A stretch of 64,000 nt of DNA, taken from assembly GCF_900177545.1 (NCBI RefSeq), contig NZ_FXBQ01000001.1, positions 2,102,122-2,166,121 of the forward strand, written 5' to 3'. The notes under the pieces are model-generated. The model was not told where the DNA came from and made no database searches. It saw nothing but the letters and a program-made list of their open reading frames with translations. Origin of the DNA: Maritimibacter sp. HL-12. Its GTDB lineage: Bacteria > Pseudomonadota > Alphaproteobacteria > Rhodobacterales > Rhodobacteraceae. This document shows positions 9,583 through 18,940 of the stretch, in pieces. How positions within the stretch are numbered: position 1 is the first letter of the stretch; every line of letters starts with the position of its first letter. Made by a program: the position numbers and the translations under genes.

Positions 9583-10359
9583 TCAGGCGGGAAACTGCCA
9601 ATGCGTGGCGTCTTTCCCGATCTTCTCGGCAGTTTCGAGCAGGTCGGCCCGAAACGCTTCCAGCTCTTCCAGTTGATACCGTGTTGTCGACGTGGCGACC
9701 GAAATCGCCCCGGTCACGCGTCCGTTGTCATTCAGGATCGGCGCCGCGATCGAAATGATCCCGTGCTCGTGCTCCTGCCGGTCGAAGGCGATGCCGGTCT
9801 TGCGGACGTCATCAAGATCGCGCAGAAGGCTGCGCGCCGAGCCATGGGTGGCCTCGGTGTATTTGAAGAAACTTTGCTGTTTCAGCGCCAGTTCCAGCCG
9901 TTTCGGGGCAAGGAAGGCCAGCATCGCCTTGCCGACGCCGGTGCAATAGGCCGGCGCAACCTGGCCCACCTGGGCGAGGGTTTCAAAGCGGTCGGTTGCC
10001 TTGAGCTTGTCGACGAACAGCACCTGGCCATTGTCGAGCTGGGCGAGATGCACCGATTCGCCCGCCCGGCTTGCGAGCGCCTCGACATGGGTGCGCGCGA
10101 TCGGGGCAAGCGAGGCGTTTTTCCACGCGGCATGGGCCAGCCGCATCAGGCGGGCCCCGAGCCAGTAGGTTCCGTCGTCGTTGTACGACAACATCTTCTG
10201 GCTCGTGAGCGTTTGCAGGAACCGGTAGAGCGTGGCCTTTGGATAGGGCGACAGTTCCAGCAGTTCGGAGAACCGCACCGGCCTGCCGAACTCGGCAACA
10301 CAGTCGAGCACTTCGAGAGCCTTGCCGACGGTTCCGTCGCCGCGTGCCTGCGTGTTCAT
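9583..10359 (-). CDS. IclR-family transcriptional regulator of the galactoside locus
   Basis: A 258-residue DNA-binding regulator. The N-terminal winged helix covers VGKALEVLDCVAEFGRPVRF through PYPKATLYRFLQTL. The C-terminal IclR effector domain includes YCTGVGKAMLAFL, the small-molecule pocket region, and ISIAAPILNDNGRVTGAISV. The start at 10359 follows GGGAGGAGAAAACCGG. It is divergent from the thirteen-gene galactoside operon and co-transcribed with the ATPase gene. By analogy with other IclR regulators it should sense a galactose-pathway intermediate and bind the palindromes in the 150-base gap. That is inference from position. Confidence 0.92.
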   Translation of the reverse strand: MNTQARGDGTVGKALEVLDCVAEFGRPVRFSELLELSPYPKATLYRFLQTLTSQKMLSYNDDGTYWLGARLMRLAHAAWKNASLAPIARTHVEALASRAGESVHLAQLDNGQVLFVDKLKATDRFETLAQVGQVAPAYCTGVGKAMLAFLAPKRLELALKQQSFFKYTEATHGSARSLLRDLDDVRKTGIAFDRQEHEHGIISIAAPILNDNGRVTGAISVATSTTRYQLEELEAFRADLLETAEKIGKDATHWQFPA

Positions 10360-10449
10360 CCGGTTTTCTCCTCCCGCGGCGTCGCACCCGATACGAGACA
10401 GTTGACTCGGGATAACCAATGCGCGCATAGTTTTCAATAGTTGAGAACA

Positions 10450-10468
10450 GGTTCCACATAATGAAACC
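10450..10468. promoter_or_regulatory. Inverted repeat, candidate IclR-family operator
   Basis: GGTTCC-ACATAAT-GAAACC is a 6-bp inverted repeat with one mismatch and a 7-base spacer, lying between the divergent iclR gene (10359) and the binding-protein gene (10510). A second palindrome, TCAA-TAG-TTGA, is at 10434-10444. IclR-family sites often have this form, so these are the likely binding sites controlling both directions. Confidence 0.5.
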
Positions 10469-10509
10469 TTTCGTCAACCCGAAAATTGAACCGCAATAGG
10501 GAGGACACC

Positions 10510-11748
10510 ATGCGTTCAATGCTCACCCTGTCGATCTCGGCCGCGGCCGTGGTTGCAGCCAGCGCGAGTTTTGCCGATCAGCGCGTCGTGCGTTACTACG
10601 CCGACTACGACCCGGCACCGCTGGCCGCGATGGAAGAGATCATCGCCGATTTCGAGGCTGCGAACCCCGATATCGACATCCAGCTCCAGAACTTCGATCA
10701 CGAAGGCTACAAGACCGCGATCCGCAACTTCCTGTCTGCCGACGCCCCCGATCTGGCGAACTGGTACGCAGGCAACCGGATGGCGCCCTTCGTGAATTCC
10801 GGCCAGTTCATGGATGTGTCGGACGTGTGGGAGGAGCACGGCCTGAAAGACAGCCTGGCCTCGGCCTTGCCGTCGATGACCATCGACGACAAGCAGTGGG
10901 GCGTGCCCTATACCTATTACCAGTGGGGCATCTACTACAACAAGACCGCCTATGAGCAGGTTGGGGCTTCGGTGCCCGAAACCTGGGACGAGTTCCTCGC
11001 CAACTGCGCGCTGTTCAAGGAAGCCGGGATCGACTGCGTGACCACCGGCACCAAGGCGCTGTGGCCCGGAGCCGGGATCTTCGATTACATGAACCTGCGC
11101 ACCAATGGCTACGAGTTCCACATGGACCTCGCCAACGGCGAGGTCGAATGGACCGATGACCGCGTGCGGGCAACCTTCGCGGAATGGGCCAAGCTCGTGG
11201 AGCCCGGCTATGTCACCGAAAACCACGCCGCGCTCGAATGGCAGGACGCCGCCTCGTTGCTCGTGCAGGGCAAGGCCGCGAACTACGTGATGGGCAACTT
11301 CGCCGTCGCCGTGTTCAAGGAAGGCGGGATGACCAACGACACGCTTGGCTTCCTTCCGTTCCCGACGATCAACCCGGACGTGCCGCGCGCCGAGGAAGCG
11401 CCGACCGATACCGTGCACATTCCGTCGGGTGCGACCAACGTCGAAGACGCCAAGGCCTTCCTCGCCTATCTTGCCGGTGCCGATGCGCAGACCAAGATCA
11501 ACGCGGCGATGGGCCAGCTTCCGATCAACAAGGACGCCGAGGTGGCGCAGGACGATCCGTTCATCATGGCCGGGTTCGAGCTTCTGTCGACCACGCCGGG
11601 CGGGATCGCGCAGTTCTTCGACCGGGACGCCCCGGCCGAGATGGCCAAGGTCGGCATGGAGGGCTTCCAGCAGTTCATGGTGCAGCCTGATCAGCTCGAC
11701 AACATCCTCGACAGGCTCGAAAAAGCCCGTCAGCGGATCTATCAGTAA
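10510..11748 (+). CDS. Sugar ABC transporter substrate-binding protein, probably for galactosides
   Basis: This periplasmic receptor (412 residues) opens the galactoside operon. GGGAGGACACC sets the start, and MRSMLTLSISAAAVVAASAS is the signal peptide. The SBP_bac_1 fold is supported by EEIIADFEAANPDIDIQLQN near the N-terminus, FLSADAPDLANWYAGNRM, the WGVPYTYYQWGIYYNK hinge and cleft segment, and KAFLAYLAGADAQTKINAA near the C-terminus. Cleft aromatics (YTYYQW) suit sugar stacking. The genes that follow encode alpha- and beta-galactosidases, so alpha- and/or beta-galactosides such as melibiose, raffinose or lactose are the likely cargo. That is an inference from context. Confidence 0.92.
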   Translation: MRSMLTLSISAAAVVAASASFADQRVVRYYADYDPAPLAAMEEIIADFEAANPDIDIQLQNFDHEGYKTAIRNFLSADAPDLANWYAGNRMAPFVNSGQFMDVSDVWEEHGLKDSLASALPSMTIDDKQWGVPYTYYQWGIYYNKTAYEQVGASVPETWDEFLANCALFKEAGIDCVTTGTKALWPGAGIFDYMNLRTNGYEFHMDLANGEVEWTDDRVRATFAEWAKLVEPGYVTENHAALEWQDAASLLVQGKAANYVMGNFAVAVFKEGGMTNDTLGFLPFPTINPDVPRAEEAPTDTVHIPSGATNVEDAKAFLAYLAGADAQTKINAAMGQLPINKDAEVAQDDPFIMAGFELLSTTPGGIAQFFDRDAPAEMAKVGMEGFQQFMVQPDQLDNILDRLEKARQRIYQ

Positions 11749-11759
11749 GCCAGAGCGGA

Positions 11760-11790
11760 GGTGCGGCCGGCATCGCCCGGCCGCGCCTTT
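11760..11790 (+). terminator. Hairpin after the binding-protein gene, possible attenuator
   Basis: An 11-bp stem (11760-11770 with 11777-11787, one G-U pair) is followed by TTT. It lies 12 bases after the binding-protein stop and upstream of the permease genes, a usual place for partial termination or 3-prime protection that raises receptor levels above the permeases. The short T-run makes full termination unlikely. Confidence 0.5.
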
Positions 11791-11862
11791 GGCCCGCTCG
11801 CCCGCTCTCGCGCCGCGGCCGGGCCATCACTTCCAGCCGAGACCTGCACAAGGGGCGCCCCG

Positions 11863-12780
11863 ATGAGCCTTGCAAGCACCGAACGCCGTTCCCGGTCGTG
11901 GTGGCGTGAACACCAGCAAAGACTGACACCTTATGTCTTTCTGATCCCCGGCCTGATCTTCTTTCTCGTCTACGTGATCATCCCGATCTTCGAGAGCTTC
12001 TGGCTCTCGGGCTTCAAATGGGACGGTCTGGGCGAGAAAACCTGGATCGGTATGGCCAACTACCGCGAATTGTTTGACGACGAAGCCTTCTACACATCGC
12101 TCAAGAACAACATCATCTGGCTCGTGCTCTACCTTCTCGCGGTGCCCGCCGGGTTGTTCATCGCGATCTTTCTCAACCAGCGTGTGCGCGGTATCCGCGT
12201 CTACAAGTCGTTCTTCTTTTTTCCCTTCGTGATTTCGCAGGTCGTCGTCGGCCTGATCTTCGCGTGGTTCTACGCGCCGAATTTCGGGCTGTTCTACCTC
12301 CTGGTCGAAAAACTCACCGGCACCGGCATCGCCGTGCTGGCCGACCCCGATCTGGTGACCTACGGCATCATCGCCGCCGGGCTCTGGCCGCAGATCGCCT
12401 ATTGCATGATCCTCTACCTGACCGGCCTCAACGCCGTCGATCCCGAGCAGGTGGAAGCCGCACGGCTCGACGCGGCGAAGGGCTGGAAGATGCTCTGGTA
12501 CGTGATCCTGCCGCAGCTTCGGCCCGCCACCTTCATCGCCGTCGTCGTCACCGTGATCGGCGCGCTGCGCTCCTTCGACCTGGTCTCGATCATGACCGAC
12601 GGTGGCCCGTTCGGCTCCTCCCGCGTGCTCTCGTTCTACATGTATGAGCAGGCGCTCTCGGAATACGGCTACCGGATGGGCTACGGCGCATCCATCGCGG
12701 TGATCCTGTTCCTGATCATGATGGTCTTCATCTCCGGGTTCATCTGGAAGATGGTCGAAGACGAACGCCAGGGGAATTGA
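11863..12780 (+). CDS. Sugar ABC transporter permease, MalF/UgpA-like
   Basis: Inner-membrane permease (305 residues) of the galactoside importer. Six hydrophobic segments are visible, beginning with YVFLIPGLIFFLVYVIIPIF. The EAA loop EAARLDAAKGWKMLWYVILP is followed by QLRPATF. The length is normal, unlike the longer paralogue at 4046. The chosen ATG (MSLASTERRSRS) gives the usual short cytoplasmic N-terminus; the frame stays open upstream but covers the hairpin region. The next permease begins two bases after its stop. The gene belongs with the binding protein at 10510 and very likely the divergent ATPase at 8501. Confidence 0.93.
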   Translation: MSLASTERRSRSWWREHQQRLTPYVFLIPGLIFFLVYVIIPIFESFWLSGFKWDGLGEKTWIGMANYRELFDDEAFYTSLKNNIIWLVLYLLAVPAGLFIAIFLNQRVRGIRVYKSFFFFPFVISQVVVGLIFAWFYAPNFGLFYLLVEKLTGTGIAVLADPDLVTYGIIAAGLWPQIAYCMILYLTGLNAVDPEQVEAARLDAAKGWKMLWYVILPQLRPATFIAVVVTVIGALRSFDLVSIMTDGGPFGSSRVLSFYMYEQALSEYGYRMGYGASIAVILFLIMMVFISGFIWKMVEDERQGN

Positions 12781-12781
12781 C

Positions 12782-13627
12782 ATGTTTCCACGTCCAATCG
12801 AACAAAGATCGCGGGCGGCCCGGGTCGGCTACCAGCTTGCGCTGCCGGTCGCGCTCCTGCTCTGGCTGCTGCCGTTGCTCGGGGTGGCGGTCACCTCGCT
12901 GAAGCCCGCCTCCGATCTCGCGTCGGGCAATTACTTCGGCCTGCCCAGCCACCTGGCCTTCTCCAACTACGCCGACGTGTTCAACAACTCGCCGATCGGG
13001 CAATACATCTGGAACTCGTTCAAGGTGACGATTCCCACGGTGATCGGCACGCTGGTGCTGTCGTCGCTCACCGGCTTCGCGCTGGGCATCTACCGGTTCC
13101 GCGGCAACATCGTGATCTTCTTCATGTTCGTCGCGGGCAATTTCGTGCCGTTCCAGATTCTCATGGTGCCGGTACGCGACATGACGGTGAACATGGGGCT
13201 CTACAACACCACCACCGGGCTCGTGCTGTTCCACATCGCGTTCCAGACCGGGTTCTGCACCCTGTTCATGCGCAACTTCATCCGCGCCCTGCCACGTGCG
13301 CTGATCGAGGCGGCGCGGGTCGAGGGCGTGAGCGAGGTCCGGATCTTCTGGTATATCGTGTTGCCGCTGATGCGGCCGGCGATCGCGGCGCTCAGCGTGC
13401 TGATCTTCACCTTCATCTGGAACGATTACTTCTGGGCCACGGTGCTGACCACCTCGGCCTCCACCCAGCCGGTGACGGCAGGCCTCTATGCGCTCAACGG
13501 TCTCTGGATCGCCCAGTGGCAACTGGTGTCGGCCGGGGCAATCGTGGCGGCGATGCCGCCGGTTCTGATGTTCTTCCTCATGCAGCGCCACTTCATCGCC
13601 GGGTTGACGCTCGGGGCGGTGAAATGA
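12782..13627 (+). CDS. Sugar ABC transporter permease, MalG/UgpE-like
   Basis: Second permease (281 residues) of the galactoside importer. It opens with a basic N-terminus and LALPVALLLWLLPLLGVAVTSLK, and carries the ATPase-contact loop IEAARVEGVSEVRIFWYIVL followed by PLMRPAI. Family length and segment count are normal. Its stop overlaps the ATG of the alpha-galactosidase gene (ATGA), which ties uptake to intracellular hydrolysis in one message. Confidence 0.93.
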   Translation: MFPRPIEQRSRAARVGYQLALPVALLLWLLPLLGVAVTSLKPASDLASGNYFGLPSHLAFSNYADVFNNSPIGQYIWNSFKVTIPTVIGTLVLSSLTGFALGIYRFRGNIVIFFMFVAGNFVPFQILMVPVRDMTVNMGLYNTTTGLVLFHIAFQTGFCTLFMRNFIRALPRALIEAARVEGVSEVRIFWYIVLPLMRPAIAALSVLIFTFIWNDYFWATVLTTSASTQPVTAGLYALNGLWIAQWQLVSAGAIVAAMPPVLMFFLMQRHFIAGLTLGAVK

Positions 13628-15726
13628 TCCACAGTTGGCGGCTTGACGATGCACATCAAACGCTGGTTCTCGCGGCACAGGGTGCGCGGCTGGCGGCGGT
13701 GGTTTACTGGGGTCCGCGCCTGCCGGATAGCGAGGATATCGCCGGGCTGCACGCGGCCGGGCTGATCGACCTGACCGGCGGGATGCTTGACGACATTCCT
13801 GCGTTGTCGATCTGCCCCGAAGCGGGCCGCAGCTTTCAGGGCCAGCCCGGGCTCGTGCTCAGCGATGACGCGGGCCGGCCGTGGGTACCGGAGTTCCACC
13901 TTGTCGGTGCGGAGGAGGGCGAAGGCAGCCTTGTTCTGAGCTATGCCGACGACAATGGCGCGCTCAGCTATCGCGCGCGCTTCGGGATTGACCGGGAAAC
14001 CCACGTGATCACCGCGCAGGCCAGCCTTGAATCCGCACGGCCCATGCGGCTTCATTGGCTCGCCGCGCCGGTGCTGCCCGCGTCGCAGCACGCGGCCGAT
14101 ATGATTGACTTCGCCGGGCGCTGGTGCGGTGAGTTCCAACCCGTGCGCACCCCCTGGGCCCCCGGGATTCGCATGCGTGAAAGCCGCACGGGCCGCTCGG
14201 GGCACGAGCATTTCCCCGGCCTGATCGTGCCGGGGCAGGGGGCGACCAACACCCAAGGCGAGGCCCACGCCTGGCACTACGGCTGGTCGGGCGGGCACCG
14301 GATGGTGGCCGAAGAACTGCCCGATGGGCGGCGGCAGATCCAGTTTGGCCACGCCAGCGGGACCGAACCGGAGGCGGGCACGCGGTTTGAGACCGCGCCG
14401 CTCTACGCCACGTTTTCACCCGACGGGATCAACGGCTGCGCGGTCGCCTTCCAGCGCCACCTGCGCGACCGGATCGTGACATGGCCGAAGCCCGATGCAC
14501 CGCGCCCGGTGCATTACAATTGCTGGGAGGCGGTCTATTTCGACCACGACCTCGCCGAGTTGAAAGACATCGCCAGCCGCGCTGCAGCCCTAGGCGCCGA
14601 GCGCTTCGTGCTTGATGACGGTTGGTTCGGGCGGCGCGACGATGACACCACCTCGCTCGGCGATTGGGTGATCGACGCGCGCAAGTACCCCGACGGGCTC
14701 ACACCGCTGATCGAGCATGTGCACGGCCTTGGCATGGGCTTTGGCCTCTGGTTCGAGCCCGAGATGGTGAACCCCGACAGCGACCTCTACCGCGCCCGGC
14801 CCGACTGGGTTCTTGGCCCTGCCGACCAGATCCCCGGGCGTAACCAGATGGTGCTCGACATGTCCCGGAGGGAGGTGCGCGATTATCTCTACGACAGGAT
14901 CGCCGCCCTGCTTTCGGACAACGCGATCGACTACATCAAGTGGGATCACAACCGCCTGTTGCCGACGCCTGATGCGGAGCAGACCCGCGGTGCCTATGCG
15001 CTGCTCGACCGGCTGCACGGTGCCTTTCCGATGGTCGAGATCGAAAGCTGTGCTTCCGGTGGCGGGCGGATCGACTTCGGCATCCTCGGCCGCACCCAGC
15101 GGGTGTGGCTGTCGGACAGCAACGATGCACTGGAGCGGCTGAGAATCCAGCACGAGGCGGCGCTGTTCCTGCCCGCGGTGGTGACCGGCAGCCATGTCGG
15201 CCCACGCCGCAGCCACACTTCGGGCCGGGTGCTCGATATCCGCTTCAGGGCCTGGGTGGCGGCGCAACGCCACATGGGCTTCGAGATGGATCCGCGCGAG
15301 TTGAGCGAGGAAGAGGCCGGGGTGCTGACCTCGGCAACGACCTGGTGGAAAGCAAATCGCGGCTGGATGGCACGCGCCGATATCCTGCGGCTCGACAGCG
15401 CCGACCCGGCGGTGATCGCCGAACAGCAGCTTGCCGAAGATGGCGCGCGCTTTGTCGTCTTCGCCGGGCAGGCGGCCACCTCGGCGCAGATATCGCCGCG
15501 CCCGCTGCGGCTCACCCGGCTGTCGGCGGAGGCGATGTATCGCGTCGACCTGGTCAACCGTGCCGATCTGACCGGGCTTTCGCGCGGCAACCCGGCGCTG
15601 AAATCCGGACCGGTCACGCTTTCCGGCCAGTACCTGATGCGTCACGGGCTCACGCTGCCGTGGAGCTTTCCCGGCAGCATGTGGGTTCTGGAAGGCACAC
15701 GGCTGCAAGAGGAGGGCACGTCATGA
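13624..15726 (+). CDS. Alpha-galactosidase, glycoside hydrolase family 36
   Basis: A 700-residue enzyme that releases galactose from alpha-galactosides such as melibiose or raffinose. GH36 hallmarks: an N-terminal beta-sandwich domain, then a TIM barrel with FVLDDGWFGRRDDD, GLWFEPEMVNPDSDLYRARP, the nucleophile Asp441 in IKWDHNR, and the acid/base Asp498 in VWLSDSNDALERLRIQ, with CASGGGRIDFG between them. A small C-terminal beta domain follows. There is no signal peptide, so it acts in the cytoplasm on imported sugar. The start overlaps the preceding permease by ATGA and the end overlaps galE by ATGA. Length is typical of bacterial tetrameric GH36 enzymes. Confidence 0.95.
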   Translation: MIHSWRLDDAHQTLVLAAQGARLAAVVYWGPRLPDSEDIAGLHAAGLIDLTGGMLDDIPALSICPEAGRSFQGQPGLVLSDDAGRPWVPEFHLVGAEEGEGSLVLSYADDNGALSYRARFGIDRETHVITAQASLESARPMRLHWLAAPVLPASQHAADMIDFAGRWCGEFQPVRTPWAPGIRMRESRTGRSGHEHFPGLIVPGQGATNTQGEAHAWHYGWSGGHRMVAEELPDGRRQIQFGHASGTEPEAGTRFETAPLYATFSPDGINGCAVAFQRHLRDRIVTWPKPDAPRPVHYNCWEAVYFDHDLAELKDIASRAAALGAERFVLDDGWFGRRDDDTTSLGDWVIDARKYPDGLTPLIEHVHGLGMGFGLWFEPEMVNPDSDLYRARPDWVLGPADQIPGRNQMVLDMSRREVRDYLYDRIAALLSDNAIDYIKWDHNRLLPTPDAEQTRGAYALLDRLHGAFPMVEIESCASGGGRIDFGILGRTQRVWLSDSNDALERLRIQHEAALFLPAVVTGSHVGPRRSHTSGRVLDIRFRAWVAAQRHMGFEMDPRELSEEEAGVLTSATTWWKANRGWMARADILRLDSADPAVIAEQQLAEDGARFVVFAGQAATSAQISPRPLRLTRLSAEAMYRVDLVNRADLTGLSRGNPALKSGPVTLSGQYLMRHGLTLPWSFPGSMWVLEGTRLQEEGTS

Positions 15727-16715
15727 GCGGGAAGGTTCTGGTTTGCGGCGGGGCGGGCTACATCGGCTCGCACATGGTGCGCCAACTGGTTGCGGCGGGG
15801 TTCGAGCCGGTGGTGTTCGACAATCTCTCGCAGGGCCATGCCGCCGCCGTCGAGGGCGTGCCGCTGGTGCGTGGTGATCTGCTCGATCCGGCGGCGCTTG
15901 CGGCGGTTTTCGCCGGGCATGAGTTCGATGCGGTCTATCACTTCGCCGCATTGATCTCGGTGGGTGATTCCGTCATCGCGCCCGAACTCTATTACCGCAA
16001 CAACGTGGTCGGCGCGCTCAACCTGCTCGACGCGATGCGTACGGCGGGCGTGGGTCGGATCGTGTTTTCCTCCACCGCCGCGGTTTACGGCAACCCCCGG
16101 ACCGACAAGATCGCGGAAACCCACCCGCAGGCCCCGATCAATCCCTACGGATGGTCGAAGCTGATGATGGAACAGATCCTCGCCGACCATGCCCGCGCCC
16201 ACGGCATCCGCGCGGTGAGCTTTCGCTATTTCAACGCCGCCGGGGCCGATCCCGGCGGCGCGATCGGCGAGGCGCATGATCCCGAGACCCACCTTGTGCC
16301 CAACATCCTGTGCGCGGCCCTCGGATTGCGCCCCATGCTGGAGATCTTCGGCGACGATTACGACACAAGCGACGGCACCTGCGTGCGCGACTACATCCAC
16401 GTGAACGACATCGCCTCGGCGCACCTGGCCGCGCTCGACTGGATGGATGCGCATGAGGGGGCGCACGTCTTCAACCTCGGCAATGGAAGCGGCTTCAGCA
16501 ACCTCGAAGTTCTGGAAGCGGCACGGAAGGTGACTGGCATCGACATTCCCCATCGCATCCGGCCCCGGCGCGAGGGCGACGCGGGCACGCTCGTGGCCGA
16601 TAGCGCGAAGGCGCAATCGCACCTGGGCTGGCGGCCGCAGCACAGCGGGATAGAGGAGATCATCGAGAGCGCCTGGGCCTGGCATCGCGCGCCGAAATAC
16701 GGGCCATTCGCCTGA
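15723..16715 (+). CDS. galE: UDP-glucose 4-epimerase
   Basis: This 330-residue NAD-dependent epimerase interconverts UDP-galactose and UDP-glucose, closing the Leloir pathway. The Rossmann motif VLVCGGAGYIGSHM is at the N-terminus. FSSTAAVYG supplies the catalytic Ser/Thr and PYGWSKLMMEQIL holds the Tyr-x-x-x-Lys pair. RYFNAAGADP and CVRDYIHVNDIASAHL are characteristic GalE segments. Length matches the family. It overlaps the alpha-galactosidase stop by four bases and is followed by galT after 21 bases. Confidence 0.96.
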   Translation: MSGKVLVCGGAGYIGSHMVRQLVAAGFEPVVFDNLSQGHAAAVEGVPLVRGDLLDPAALAAVFAGHEFDAVYHFAALISVGDSVIAPELYYRNNVVGALNLLDAMRTAGVGRIVFSSTAAVYGNPRTDKIAETHPQAPINPYGWSKLMMEQILADHARAHGIRAVSFRYFNAAGADPGGAIGEAHDPETHLVPNILCAALGLRPMLEIFGDDYDTSDGTCVRDYIHVNDIASAHLAALDWMDAHEGAHVFNLGNGSGFSNLEVLEAARKVTGIDIPHRIRPRREGDAGTLVADSAKAQSHLGWRPQHSGIEEIIESAWAWHRAPKYGPFA

Positions 16716-17780
<1,065 letters not shown>

Positions 17781-17781
17781 C

Positions 17782-18894
17782 GTGCATACATCCACCGAAA
17801 CCGAGCTGAACCGGGCGGCGGCAGAGGGCTTCGCGGCGCGTTACGGGCGGCCACCCGCCGCCGTCGCCTTCGCGCCCGGCCGGGTCAACCTGATGGGCGA
17901 ACACACCGACTACAACGGCGGGGTCGTGCTGCCGATGCCGCTGGGGCTCGGCGTTTCGGTCGCGCTTGGCACCGGCGACATCCCGGGCGAGATCCGGTTT
18001 GCCAGCGCCGCGTTCGAGGCCGAGGAAACCCGCAGGGTTGAGGAGGCGTCCACCGGGGCCTGGTCGGATTACGTGCTGGGTGCGCTGAAGGCGCTGGCCG
18101 AGCCCGAGATTGCCGCCGCCGGGCTCTGTGTTTTCGTTGCCTCCAACCTTCCGGTCGGAGCCGGGCTATCGAGCTCGGCGGCGGTCGAGATCGGCACGCT
18201 GCGCGCCGCGGCGGCGCTGTTCGGCAAGCCCGTCGACCCGGTGGACTTCGCCTTGAGAGCCCGCAAGGTCGAGAACGAATTCGTCGGGATGCCCTGCGGG
18301 ATCATGGACCAGTTCACGGTGTCCGTCGGCGTCCCCGGCAACGGGCTGTTCCTCGACACACGCACGCTCGAGTACCACCCCGCGCCGCTGCCCGACGGCC
18401 ACAGCTTCCTGGTGATCCACTCGGGCGTCAGCCACCGGCTCACCGAGAGCGGCTACGCAACCCGCGTGGCCGAGTGCAAGGCCGCCTGCGAAGCACTGGG
18501 CGTCGAGATGCTGAGCGATCTGGGACCGGATGACCTCGCCCGGATCGACGCGCTCGCGGAGCCCTTGAACCGCCGCGCGCGCCATATCGTGACCGACAAC
18601 CGGCTTACCCGGGAGGGCTTCGCGGCGCTCAAGGCTGGCGACGCCAACATGTTCGGCCAACTGATGGTCGAAAGCCATGCCACCGAGCGGGACAACTATG
18701 AAATCACCGTGCCCGAGACCGACGCGATGGTCGAAGCTGCGGTTGCCGATGGCGCGCTCGGCGCGCGACAGACCGGCGGGGGGTTTGGCGGCGCCATCGT
18801 GGTGCTGGTGGCCGACGCGGAGGTCGATGGGTTCACCGACCGGTTCGCCCGGGCCTTCCCGGGCACCAGGTTGCTGGCCGTGACGTCGGCATAG
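17782..18894 (+). CDS. galK: Galactokinase
   Basis: This 370-residue GHMP-family kinase phosphorylates galactose at C1, the first Leloir step. Visible motifs are APGRVNLMGEHTDYNGGVVL (substrate binding, residues 32-51), PVGAGLSSSAAVEIG (the ATP-binding glycine/serine loop), CGIMDQF with the catalytic Asp, and QTGGGFGGAIVVLV near the C-terminus. The start is a GTG preceded by AGGAGGG, one base after the galT stop. Family length is normal. No mutarotase gene is present in the window to supply alpha-galactose. Confidence 0.96.
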   Translation: MHTSTETELNRAAAEGFAARYGRPPAAVAFAPGRVNLMGEHTDYNGGVVLPMPLGLGVSVALGTGDIPGEIRFASAAFEAEETRRVEEASTGAWSDYVLGALKALAEPEIAAAGLCVFVASNLPVGAGLSSSAAVEIGTLRAAAALFGKPVDPVDFALRARKVENEFVGMPCGIMDQFTVSVGVPGNGLFLDTRTLEYHPAPLPDGHSFLVIHSGVSHRLTESGYATRVAECKAACEALGVEMLSDLGPDDLARIDALAEPLNRRARHIVTDNRLTREGFAALKAGDANMFGQLMVESHATERDNYEITVPETDAMVEAAVADGALGARQTGGGFGGAIVVLVADAEVDGFTDRFARAFPGTRLLAVTSA

Positions 18895-18901
18895 GAGTGC
18901 A

Positions 18902-18918
18902 GCCCCGGCCGCCGGGGC
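18902..18918 (+). other. Short GC hairpin after galK
   Basis: GCCCCGG-CCG-CCGGGGC is a perfect 7-bp stem with a 3-base loop in the 46-base gap between galK and the dehydratase gene. It is followed by GTCGATATTTGGGAGCAGGG, which supplies the next ribosome site. The arms match the hairpin at 7313-7343. Without a T-run it may mark a processing or stability point separating the Leloir genes from the galactonate genes. Confidence 0.45.
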
Positions 18919-18940
18919 GTCGATATTTGGGAGCAGGGAC

